Shown piece by piece: positions 53,249 through 63,921 of a stretch of DNA of 64,000 nucleotides. Each line of letters opens with the position of its first letter. Position 1 is the stretch's first letter. Source of the DNA: Agarophyton chilense (Eukaryota > Rhodophyta > Florideophyceae > Gracilariales > Gracilariaceae); contig JARGXX010000113.1 in the NCBI GenBank assembly GCA_030374765.1, forward strand, positions 930,001 through 994,000, given 5' to 3'. The notes below the pieces were generated by a model, which had not been told where the DNA came from, did not search any database, and saw nothing but the letters and a program-made list of their open reading frames with translations. The position numbers were made by a program, and so were the translations under genes.

Positions 53249-55913
53249 ATGCACGTACGCACCATACTAACCCTCCTAGCTGAGGCGGGGGTGACGCTGA
53301 AGCTACGCAAATGCGTCTTCTTTACCAGAACGGTTGAATACCTGGGCCACATCATAAGCCCTGGCACCCTAGAGGTTGCGCCGAGCAACATTAGAGCCGT
53401 ACAGGAGATCATGTTGCCACGATCCCAGACAGACGTACGATCCTTTATAGGTTTATGTAACGTCTATCGTCGCTTCGTGAAGGGATTCGCGAAAATAGCG
53501 GCTCCCCTCAACAAGAAGCTCCAGAAAGGTGAACCAGAACGGTTTGATAATCTATCGAACGACGAAATGGATACCTTTGAGGAGTTGAAACGAGCGCTGT
53601 TCTCGCCGCCAATCTTAGCGTTACCGAAAACAGGTCTACCGTACACGCTGGATACAGATGCATCTCATGCCCAAATTGGTTGTTGTCTCATGCAGGAGCA
53701 GCAAAACGGAGACAAATTACCTATAGGATACTTGAGCCGTACTATGAATGAGGCGGAGCAGAACTACACGGTAACTTAGAAAGAATGTCTAGCAGTAGTG
53801 TGGAGCATGTTGATGTTCCGTCCATACCTGTATGGTGAGCGCTTTACGTTGCGCACGGACCACGACGCCTTAAGGTGGATCCTCGGACTCGCAGATGCGT
53901 CTGGTAGACTTTCCCGTTGGAGGTGGGAGGTTGCGACTGTCGGAGTTTGAATACGACATACAGTACCGTCCAGGTATCAAGCACAACATAGCTGATGCTA
54001 TGTCACGCTTAAACACCTCAGGGTTAGAGAAAGAATCTGTGGACGATGACATCCCTTGCTTTTTGGTGTCATCAAACCAAAATGGTACCGACAAACACCT
54101 TGAAGGATGTTGGGACTTACCTGAAGAAGGTGCTTTGCGAAACATCGACATGGCAACGCAGATACTGACCCTAGAGGAAACGAACGTCATGCCCGTAACC
54201 CGAGAGGATTTTCTACGAGAACAGGCCCAGGATGCGTACTGCAGAACCCTGGCTGGCCAAATTGGTTTCAAAGGATCACCGTTCGATGTGTACCACATTG
54301 GATACATCGTGAGAAGGTCAACCTTGGATGGTAGCCTTCAAAAGGTGGTTCCGAAGGCACTACGCCCGAGAGTATTGTATCTCGCGCACTATCCGCGACT
54401 ATCGGGACACCCCGGTGCCACCAGGATGTATTACACCTTCTGGCAACATTTCTATTGGCATCATATGGCCCATGATGTCTATACCTTTGTAGGTCAATTC
54501 TAATCCTGTGTTCGTACCTGCGGTGGTATTAGAAAGCATCGAAAGTACCTCAAGCTGTTTCCAGCAGCGGGTCCGCTTGAGTTTGTTGCGATAGACCCTC
54601 TAGGACCACTTCCCAAGACCAAGAACGGGTATCAGCACATTCTAGTGAACACCGACAGGTTCTCGAAGCTCACGAGAGCGATACCTTTAAAGAAGACGAA
54701 GTTAACAACGCTGGCGATCGCGTTCTTCAACAATTGGATCTACCCGTATGGTGCACCACTGTACCTACTTATCGATAATGGTTCAAACCTGGCATCGAAG
54801 TTCTTCGAAGTAGTCTGTAACCTCTTGGGTATCAAGCACTATTTCACTACTGCCTACCACCCACAGACGAACGGACAGGTCGAGCGCTTTAACCACACAT
54901 TGGTATCAAGGATACGGCACTATACGGAAGAGAACCAAACTGGGTGGGATGAGCTGGTGCAACCGCTCACCTACTCCTATAACCTTCAGGTACGCCGGTC
55001 AACGCAAACCCCTCCCTTTGATTTGGTTCTTTCGCGACAACCCCCAGGTATTGTAGTGCAGGGAGATCATACCACCAGCACTGCAGCTGGCGCACTGACC
55101 CCTGCCCAGGTCAAGCGGAATACCCTTGTGAGGTTGAGGAGGGCTCTCAAACATGCAGAGAGCCTCCTCACTGCAGCCCAGAAGCGGTACAAGGCCGAAT
55201 ACGACCGTAGGGTAACCAAAGTGGTCTCTGTATCCTCGTGACAATATGTCTACATCGACAACCCACCTTCATGTAAAAGACCACGACCGGGAGATGAAGC
55301 ATACGATGAAGCTATTGACAGAGATTTCAATTCGAAGCTTCTACCCAAATCAGTGGGACCTTATAAGGTATTGAACACATCAGACCACACCGTTACGGTT
55401 GACCAAGATGGAATACCGAATACGATATCAATTGACCGTATTACGGTAGCACCTGAAACGGTTCAACATCACATGGAGGCGGACACCTCAGCCCAAGAGC
55501 CCAGAGCGGTAGCTCTGCGCACTCGACCCTCGGAGGACCCCACCCCAATTGAGGTGAACGATGACCGTCAACGTGATGATCCGGATTACAACCCTCTAAC
55601 AGGGACGCAAATTGAACCCCAAACGGTAACAGCGGAAGGTCCCGACCCGGCTCCCACACACGAAGCTCCCAACTCGGAACATATGAACCCTCGAGGTAGC
55701 GTTCCCCCGAAAGATCAGGACCAAACCTCAGAGAAATTTCCCGTTGACCGTTTGGTGGGCCAAACTCGAACCGACAATGGTCTGAAGTACACCGTCAGGT
55801 GGTACGGCTGGGGCCCAGAAAGAGACACCCTCGAACCCCCAGCCGCAATACCCCCACACTTCCGTATCAGGTATTGGCGCCGTCGAAAGGAGCCAATGCC
55901 TGCAGACGGCTAA
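53249..55913 (+). pseudogene. Second Ty3/gypsy pol remnant (RT thumb, RNase H, integrase, chromodomain)
   Basis: RT thumb: LRKCVFFTRTVEYLGHIISP and FIGLCNVYRRFV. RNase H: LDTDASHAQIGCCLM, a TAG at 53777 before KECLAVVWS, and LRTDHDALRWIL. A frameshift near 53925 leads to LRLSEFEYDIQY and NIADAMSRL. Integrase: LAHYPRLSGHPGATRMYY, a TAA at 54501, the core FVAIDPLGPLPKTKNGY, LIDNGSNLASKFFE and HPQTNGQVERFNHTL. Near 55760-55900 a chromodomain-like YTVRWYGWGPERDTLEPP precedes the stop. At least two stops and one frameshift, so inactive. Confidence 0.87.
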
Positions 55914-56717
55914 CCTTAGACCTTCGTGGTACTCAGGCCTAAGGAAGGGGGAGAAAAGACGTCGTTTCCCGCAGAAAGTGGACGCATATGCGTGTCAGAT
56001 TACCTACAAGGGAGGACACGAAAGAACAACCGAATGTAACAGTAGAAGATACAACAAGAGACAACAATTTTCTTTGAAGAAGGAGACACTAAGGAAGTCA
56101 AGTGGCAGGCGGCCGTCACAAGAACCTCAATGGATGTATCGACGCAGGCTCAGGCCCAACAGGTGCCACGAATCAATCCTTAAAAGGTAGAAGAAACCTG
56201 AAAGGTCGAGAAGCCAGGAAACCTTCAAGGAAAGCCGGAAAACACGATTACGGTCGCGATGTCGCCAAGTAAGGGCAGCAATCCCTGAAGAGTTGTAGAG
56301 CCGTGGGAACGACCAGGCGGGAAGGCGCGCGCAGGGACCTAGGAAGAAAATGAAGTTTGAGCACCTGAGAAAGATGCAATATCCACTTTGTTAAACGGTG
56401 GGCTATGCGGAAGCCAAATCGCAAGCACGCAGGGGCCCACTGCCGAAAAGGTGTCTGCGAGCGCGCTATTTACACTACAACGTTTTGATGACAGTCCCTA
56501 CCTGAATGGTTCTTGCATAATTCGTGCGCCGCCGTCGTCGCTCGCACTCCCCAACCGACACTGTCACCGAGTTCTGAACCTCAAGGGATCGCGCGTCGCG
56601 CACAGTGAGCAACCGCCGGCGTACACCACTCCGATGCCCGCGCCGCTGTCGCTCGCTTTACCTTTATGGTTTGATGGAAGGAGATACGGCGCGTGTCTCA
56701 CGGGTAGGAAGGGGGTC
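55914..56717 (+). other. 3' untranslated region of the second gypsy element
   Basis: Purine-rich on the plus strand up to about 56380, then mixed. Ends with the purine tract GGAAGGGGG at 56707-56715 and TC before the LTR. No ORF is supported, and there is no counterpart of the antisense frame of the nested element. Confidence 0.5.
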
Positions 56718-57351
56718 TGTCGTATAGTGGCAGAAGGTTTGTCCTTTGAGGTTGTCAATATCCTATACTGACCTTGTAGGTGATGGATGCGAGGAATCAT
56801 CGGTCATGCAGCTCCGGGCGAGCTACCATCTAGGGGTTGTCAGACACGTGTAGTGTTGACATGTATCTTATGGTTGAGTAATTGTTAGTACTTGTAATTG
56901 TAATTATATTTATTTTAGTACAGTAGTTGAGTGGCCATCTGGCACTGTAGCCAGTGCTGGCCAGGTCTCTGACACTAGGTCAGAGACCGTGCCTTACTGG
57001 CACCTCCCGGGTGATCTGGAGAGGGCAGTCCACTGAATATAGGGAACTGCACCTCCCCCATCCTTATCTGATAAAGACAGGCACCACTTGGGTCACGACT
57101 CTACCTTTTGGTTCATCGTGTCTCAACTACCACACAGGCTTTTTCGCGCGTCGACGCCTACAATCGTTCACCTACACGGTATAGGCTAGTTGCCCCGCCC
57201 TTTGCCCCTGCGGGTTTTCACGGTGCCCTGTTACCATCGAGGTTTACTGCGTCTACCTTCTATGGTTGAGCGTCGACACGCTCCCTACGGTTGAGCGTCA
57301 CTACGCTCCCAAGACAAGACAGTAGCATACCCCAGAGGTGATTGTACGACA
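56718..57351 (+). repeat. 3' LTR of the second gypsy family
   Basis: 634 bp, TGTCGTATAG to TTGTACGACA, with a 7-bp inverted pair TGTCGTA/TACGACA. It matches 1902-2527 directly and 63314-63921 inverted. The adjoining purine tract shows it is a 3' LTR and not solo. Confidence 0.88.
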
Positions 57352-58189
57352 TCCGTTGATTTATTTGCACTCGACCCTTCAAATTCAAGAATTCATTTTT
57401 CGTTTTCCATTTTGACGAATAAACTACCAAAAAGCTGTCTTGAATCTCGCTGTTTTTTACATTAAAAGGGATTAATAAATTCACTTTGTCACTTTTATTG
57501 TCATCCGTGACATTAGGCTGCTCTTAATTGTTCGAAAATTTGGTAGTAGTAGCGGCACCATTTATCTTCACGTTTAAATTGATGGCTTTCTGAGCAGTTT
57601 CTTGAACCATAACATGATCCCAGGCTATCACATTTCAATGCTTGACAGTGTACACTTTATAGCCACCAGGTAGCTCGAAGTTTATGGTGGCGAAAGTGTG
57701 TCTATGATATATTTTGACAACAAATCCAACTTTTGTACCACGTTTTTTGACCCTTCTCTTTTTCTATGGCGTTCGAAAGAAGAGTTTACAGTCTCTCTTT
57801 GATGTGATGTGACGCGGGCGAATGTTTGCTTTGTTTTTCACTACACGTCAAAAATCTATAGATGATGATATATTTGATACACTATGAGAAAATGGAGTAA
57901 AGATGATGTTATTTACAGGTTGTGGACGATCGTTCGTGATCTTTGGGGTGGACGCCAGAGAAGAAGAGAATGTTGACAGCGTCCAGGCACACAAATTTAA
58001 GGAAATTGACAAAGTTCACAAAAATTATCGATGTTGGAATTTTGGCCTCATATGAGGCCAGAATTACAACTATAGACACTAGGAAGTGCAATGGTAGTGG
58101 GTACCAATGTCTGAGCCTAGGCCTCTGGTTGGTCACATCTGCAACGCCGGCGACGTCGTGTCAATTGGGCATTTGCCCTCTTTTGGCTA
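57352..58189. other. AT-rich spacer
   Basis: No supported gene. Near 58145-58185 a CGCCGGCGACGTCGTGTCAATTGG stretch resembles part of 10793-10830 and distantly the MULE end, perhaps an old repeat. Confidence 0.35.
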
Positions 58190-59330
58190 CTTGGTCACAT
58201 ATCGCGAAATGTTTTCAATTATTCAAACACCACTGGTCCCTGCTGATCAAACCGCAAGATTCGTACCCAGAAGCAAAACATGAATTGGTCATCCCTCATA
58301 TGCATCCGCTTGGACACGTTTATTGCTACCGAAGGCATTAATCCAAACTAACTACGAAGACCCGTGCTCGCAGGCAGAATAACACGATCTCCAGACAGGT
58401 CGATCATCGAGAGCTGCATGTTTTCCAACAAAAGAGTTCTTGATTGGGATAATTCTGGAAACCCACACCAACCACATTGCCATTCAGATGACAAGTCATT
58501 CGAAGTGCTCCGCCATGAAAGACAGCGGCAGTTCTTGTAGGGAGCAGAAAAGAATAACACAACCGGTTGGTCGAAAACAAGGTCGCTCTCCGGTCAGCCT
58601 TCTCAAGCCGTCTTTGACATTTGCGCATGTGCATCTTCAACATCCGTGTCGCCCTATGAAGTTTTACCATTGGTTGACCCTTGCAAAGATGTGTACGATG
58701 CACTAATGGGGTGAGCGGATGCACCATTGCCAGAAAGAGAAGGAGTTGAAGTTGAGAAAAGTACCGCATCACGACAATCACACCGACTGCCTTTCGAAAC
58801 TAGAGGAGTTGACGTACGGTTATTCGCATCACTGCATCACTTTTTGTCTTGGAGGGAAAAGTGGATGATGTGATTTGCTTCCTGCGAATCGCAATCGCCT
58901 TGGCTCATATTGCTTGATGCGCAACATGTCACTCCAAACTGTTGAAGGGAAGGCAACCCGCAGATTGCACCCGATGGTCTTATGCCATCTGATGCGAACG
59001 GTGGTGTGGCATAACGCGGACAACTACACCTCCACAAGTTCGCTTTTTGATCTTTCATCGCATCGGTCATGCCGCCCTTCCGAGTCACCGGCCCGAATGT
59101 CCAGTGGAAGTTTGCTATCCTTTCCGACTCGCCTCTCGCTTTTCTTGAGAATGGCGCGGTGGCTGTCGTCAAACCCGTATGGATGCACTTCCACCACGGG
59201 TCCCAGTCTCATCAACATGACACAAGTCCTACAACGTTTATTACAATTTATGGCGGGATCTATCTAATGTTCTAACTCTACAGCTACTGATATATCACGC
59301 ATAAGGTTTCATCAAGAAGATAATCGCACT

Positions 59331-60608
59331 CTACTTCTGCTCTTCTTCTACCTCCTCTTCTTTGTCCTCCCTATTCCTTGGCCTGAACACACATCCATGC
59401 ACACAGTCATGGGCTTCGTCCGCCCCGAATATATCGTTGTGCATGTTTTTGCAATGCCTTGTGAGAATGGTCTTTCGAGCAAACGCATCTCCGCAAACCT
59501 GGCATTCGAAGTTGCGAATCTTGTTGTGCACTGCATCGACGTGTCTTGTGACATCCCCACGCGCACCGAAGCGTAGCCCACATTTGTGAGGACATTCGAA
59601 ACGCTTCTCTCTCAGGTGCACTACGCGATAGTGGCTAACTACCCCGCTCTGTTGGTGAAATCGTCTTTGACAAGACGGACAAGAAAAGGGTCTAGGCCTA
59701 TTGTCCCCATTAGGACGACCTCTTCTGTGCGTTCTTTGCTTGGTCACTCCGCGACTTCTTGAAACGGTGGGGCTAAGGCTCTTTCCATCTGCTGTTGTAG
59801 GAGTTCGAGTCCTGTTTGGAGCCCTGTCCTCTCCCTCTTCCTCTGCCTGGGACGAATTGGAGGCTCCATCCCTATTCCCTTCCTGTCTTCGGCTTCTCTC
59901 ACGTTCACGTAACGTCCTAATGAGACTTTCAATCTCCGGTTGCGTGGTTACAGGTCTGTCACGTTCACCCCGAGAACGCTTTCGGCGCAGCGTTTTTGGC
60001 TCTCTGGGAGGTTCGTTGTCGGACAGATTGTTTCCATTCTCCGAAGGTTCTATATTCTCGTCTCCGACATCTCCATGATTCCTGTCGGGCTCTAGCATAG
60101 ACGGTTGCTCTCGAGAGGGATTGCCATCAGCTGATTTTGTCGAAGAAACACCAAGCGACGTTGTTGCAACAATACCAGCCGCCAGTTCTTCAAAGGAAAG
60201 CAATCCAAGCGACGTTATTGACGGTAGAGTGCCTTTCACGGACCTTTCCTCAAGCTGCGTCACAAACTCTGACATTTGATAGAGAATAGACGGGAACTTT
60301 GGCCGTCCTGGTGTGACCGGATCGACTTGAATGGGAGGCAAGTAGGCAACCGGGTAGGAACACGAGATGGGGGTCTCTTCGTTCTTCTCATTGACGAGAG
60401 CGCTCACCGGGAGACCCCCCACCCGTCGGCGTTTCTTCTCCGGCTCGCCTTCGACCAGTTCCGTGTTTGCCGGTTCCGATTTGGCCGGTTCCGTTTTGGC
60501 AGGTTCCGTTTTCTTCCCCTCTGTGGCCGGCGTTACTGGGGAAGTCAGACTCTCTCCATTTTCAACCTTTAGAAGATTGTCAATGTTTAGCTTCGGTAAA
60601 GAGCTCAT
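59331..60608 (-). CDS. C2H2 zinc-finger protein (three fingers), copy B
   Basis: 425 aa from ATG 60608. The N-terminal half is disordered and charged, with a short Lys-Thr-Glu-Pro-Ala repeat (residues about 32-50) and a basic KKRRRVGG stretch like a nuclear signal. Two more basic regions follow (LRRKRSRGERDR, HRRGRPNGDNRPRP). Fingers: CPSCQRRFHQQSGVVSHYRV then H, a CX3C variant CPHKCGLRFGARGDVTRHVD ending AVH, and CQVCGDAFARKTILTRHCKN then MH, all with the C-C-H-H set complete. The acidic C-terminal tail is Glu-rich. This is a DNA-binding-type protein, probably nuclear; its target is unknown. Being in a repeated segment, it may be a transposon-linked gene rather than a host regulator. No intron. 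The paralogue at 32725-33988 is frameshifted. Confidence 0.82.
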   Translation of the reverse strand: MSSLPKLNIDNLLKVENGESLTSPVTPATEGKKTEPAKTEPAKSEPANTELVEGEPEKKRRRVGGLPVSALVNEKNEETPISCSYPVAYLPPIQVDPVTPGRPKFPSILYQMSEFVTQLEERSVKGTLPSITSLGLLSFEELAAGIVATTSLGVSSTKSADGNPSREQPSMLEPDRNHGDVGDENIEPSENGNNLSDNEPPREPKTLRRKRSRGERDRPVTTQPEIESLIRTLRERERSRRQEGNRDGASNSSQAEEEGEDRAPNRTRTPTTADGKSLSPTVSRSRGVTKQRTHRRGRPNGDNRPRPFSCPSCQRRFHQQSGVVSHYRVVHLREKRFECPHKCGLRFGARGDVTRHVDAVHNKIRNFECQVCGDAFARKTILTRHCKNMHNDIFGADEAHDCVHGCVFRPRNREDKEEEVEEEQK

Positions 60609-61947
60609 TATTGTTTAAAGAGAATATGTGAACCAAATCGTCCTAATCAACAGAAACGTAACTGGTGCCGAAGAGTGATTCAGATGTTCTCAGCGAGTAG
60701 TAGTAGTGAAACTTTAGCGTGGCGAAGGGCAACCTGGCACCTGTCGATGGGAGGAGCAAAGTAAGAACCTGCCTTTTATACGGAAGATGAAGTTTCCATA
60801 AATGGTACCACGTACACAAAGAACCGCGACATTCCTGCTTGGCAGAACGCGAGCGGAGGAAGTATGAAAGTGAGTCAACATCAGCAAAAGGTGAGCGTGA
60901 CTATCAGCAAAACATGGCATTCACAAGCTGTAGTTGGAGAGGCAAAAAGGGTGCGGCGCATTTCGAAAGGCAACAAAATGGTTACCATGAGCCTCCACGA
61001 AATACGCCAGTGATTGATTTCCCCCAATACCTTGACAATTCATTAACAGGTATTCTCATCGGCGCAAACGCGAACAAGCTGAAGCATTTTGACGGAAGCT
61101 TGATCAAATGAGTACGGAAAGTCAGATCAACCATTAGGGCTGCTTTGAATTCTGGTTTTCTGTTTCAAGCAGCAACACAAAGTACTGAATTGTATGGGTC
61201 TTATTGTAGAAACCGAGGCTGAGATTTGACGCATCCAGTGGCTCTCGGATCAGATGGCCGAGATTGTGCGAAGCCGACCTGTACCAGCTTCCTTCATTTC
61301 ACTGGGTAGGAAAACACTTTCCCGGACATACATGTGAACGAAGTTGAAGAGAAGTGTAGTGGAGCACAAGCCAACCATCGTGACAGGAACCAAGGTTTAG
61401 TTGCGGATGGCCGATCCTCCCAGATCTGAATCACAATGAATTGATGTTTCTCCAAATAGATGATACATGGGCTATTTTATCATGGAATGCATCACTAATG
61501 TTCAGAAGATGAGCCCTGGGTAAGAAGATTCAAGTAAGGGATGAGATAATAAGCACAAGCTTGACATCCACGCAAATGCAAAATCTTCCTATCATAAAGA
61601 TTGTAAGCTTTCAGTAAGCAGAGTTCTCGGAAGTTGCCCGTAGACCTGTACGCGCGCAAAGCAGTGAGTCTGAGCGGCAGTAGGCCAAATTTATCTCCTT
61701 ATTGCCAAGTTTGCATTCTACAAGATCATTACAGGGTATTACTGCAGGAAGATTATTCATTGACACGTTCTTTTCCACTCATTTCATCTGAGATTATCTG
61801 AGGAAGACCACCTGCTGGCCGTGCGATTCACCTCTGGCCGGCATCTCCATGAGCCAACCGTTGAGGGATGCGTCGACGCTTGCAGCGGTACGGAAATTCT
61901 AGAGGCACGAAACTGGAAAGAGCATTGACGACAGAGCCAAGAGAGAA
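60609..61947. other. Non-coding part of duplicated segment B
   Basis: Zinc-finger promoter side. The plus-strand frame near 60839-61111 is open in both copies but starts only with a non-ATG codon, so it is not called as a gene. Confidence 0.35.
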
Positions 61948-62250
61948 CTATGAAGGGAAAGAGAGTGTTAAGATGGTCTCTACACTAACGGGTAGGCAAA
62001 ACCGACACCAGGGATGCAAGTTCATGGCGTAATCGACGTACAAATAGTAGCCAATAAAAATACCGGGGCTCAAGCGCACATGCGCTGTTGTACCTTCGAT
62101 ATTCGCACCAATCTCTTTGTTATATTCGAAATCGCATTCTATATGTTGCCCAAGACGCAGCCACATACTGTAGATCGCTTGTAGCCCAACTGAACACATG
62201 CAGGCCACTTCAAACGCGTTCAAAAGCGTGCAAAAAAACACAAAAAACAT
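61948..62250 (-). CDS. Hypothetical small hydrophobic protein in segment B
   Basis: 100 aa from ATG 62250. It begins with a signal-like hydrophobic stretch (MFFVFFCTLLNAFEVACMCS) and continues with Tyr/Cys-rich sequence. The DNA is almost identical in copy A, so the conserved frame is not evidence of selection, and copy A has lost the ATG context. No family recognised. It may be a chance ORF. Confidence 0.25.
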   Translation of the reverse strand: MFFVFFCTLLNAFEVACMCSVGLQAIYSMWLRLGQHIECDFEYNKEIGANIEGTTAHVRLSPGIFIGYYLYVDYAMNLHPWCRFCLPVSVETILTLSFPS

Positions 62251-63130
62251 TCTGAAGCAGTTGTAAGACTAGCACCTCGCGTTTTCGTCGTTATTCTCTC
62301 AGCTTAACAGTTCAGTTTTCTTTTAGTTTTTCAAACTACAAAAATTATGTGGTTTGATAGTACATATTAGAGTCTGCGATTAAAAGATGAGCTCTGAAGA
62401 ATTCTCAACAAGCAATTTTCCATTCTGAATCGGACAAAAGATTTGCTCCGCTTTGTTAAAATTCTTTTTATGGCTTTCTCTACCTTTTTTAATTGTTTCT
62501 GTTCTTCAGTCTTATCAGAGCTCTTGAAGTCTTCATAGACAATAACGTAGAAGTCTAAAGCTATTTACTTGCTTCTTTTTTTCATTAAAACTTTTATGGT
62601 GATGCGCCTTTGTTTTTTATCATTTATAAAACAGCCATGCTTTAGATGAACAATTTATCTCAAAACGACATCGTATGAGACTAAAGAATTTCAGAAACCT
62701 GTTTTAAGCGTTGAAAATTTAATTAAAAAATCAGAAACATGAAAATAATGCAAGAGCCTTTAATAGAAATTCCTGAAAACAAAAATTTGTCCACGCGAAG
62801 TAATACGCACATTTTACTTTCGGAAAATAAAAGACCACGGAAGGGATGTGTATTTTTCTACGATTAGACGTTTCAAACACTTTTCAAAATTTAAACAAGT
62901 TCTACCCGGAACAACTCTCCACTGACCGCTACAAACATGGCCTTTATTTATTACCAACTTCTCATCACTCTCCAACATCATCGAAGAGACACCCTAGCAA
63001 GACTTCTTTTTTGGAATAGAATAATAGATACAGCCCGCCGCGACGGCTACCGATGCATCACACAGGTCGCTCTCCAAGCTCCGTCGCAATTTTTTTTGAG
63101 ACCTTATTTGGATCTGGGCAAGATCAAGCT
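62251..63130. other. AT-rich end of duplicated segment B
   Basis: No gene seen. This is the part that differs most from copy A (from about 62660). Confidence 0.35.
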
Positions 63131-63313
63131 ATGAATTTCATGGACTAAAAGTACTTTGCACGAGAGAATAGATATTACATTGAAACAGCCTATTCCAATT
63201 GAGATGTATCATAAAGCACTTCTCAGTAGATTGAACACTGAACTATATATAAACACAGCCTCTGTCGCCCAAAGTCATCTTAATACCGCGACACACGGAA
63301 ACAGTTCGATTAG

Positions 63314-63921
63314 TGTCGTACAATCGCCTCTGGGATATGCTACTGTCTTGTCTCGGGAGCGTGGTGACGCTCAACCTTAGAAGGTAGACGTAATAAACCT
63401 CGATGGTAACAGGGCACCTTGAAAAACGGCAGGGGCAACCGGCGGGGCAATTAGCCTATACCGTGTAGGTGAACGATGGTAGGCGTCGACGCGCGGGAAA
63501 GCCTGTGTGGTAGTTGAGAAATGATGAACCAAAAGGTATAGTCGTGAGCCAAGTGGTGCCTTTTTTACTATATTTGGATGGGGGAGGTGCAGCTCCCTAT
63601 ATGCAGTTGACTGCACTCTCCAGATCACCTGGGAGGTGCCAGCAAGGCACGGTCTCTGACCTAGTGTCAAAGACCTGGCCAGCACTGGCTACAGTGACAG
63701 GTGGCCACGCCACTACTGTCCTAAAATAAATATAATTACAATTACAAGTACTAACAATTACTCAACCAGAAGGTACAGGTCAACACTACACGTGGCTGAC
63801 AACACCTAGATGGTAGCTCGCCCGGAGCTGCATGGCCGATGATCTCTCGCATCCATCACCTACAAGGTCAGTGTAGTATATTGAAAACCTAAAAGGTCAG
63901 CCCTTCCGCCACTATACGAGA
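63314..63921 (-). mobile_element. Solo LTR of the second gypsy family
   Basis: Inverted copy of the LTR at 56718-57351, from TGTCGTACAATC (63314) to CTATACGAGA (63921). It is flanked by an exact 5-bp duplication ATTAG at 63309-63313 and 63922-63926, which proves an integrated LTR element reduced to one LTR by recombination. Confidence 0.93.

Larger units (their letters stand above)
53249..57351 (+). mobile_element. 5'-truncated second Ty3/gypsy chromodomain element
   Basis: Begins within RT (after the catalytic YxDD) and keeps the RT thumb, RNase H, integrase, chromodomain, a purine tract GGAAGGGGG (56707-56715) and a 3' LTR (56718-57351). Gag, protease and the front of RT are missing. Its LTR differs wholly from that of the nested element, so it is a separate family. 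Confidence 0.82.
58190..63130. repeat. Segmental duplication, copy B (direct)
   Basis: Co-linear with 31593-36525. It carries the intact C2H2 gene. Most of 60.9-62.6 kb differs from copy A at only a few positions, while the ends are more different. Confidence 0.85.

Noticed and set aside
31593-63130. The two 4.9-kb direct repeats as giant LTRs of one element
   Set aside because: They lack TG..CA ends, a primer site, a polypurine tract and target duplications. The unit between them is explained by separate nested retroelements.
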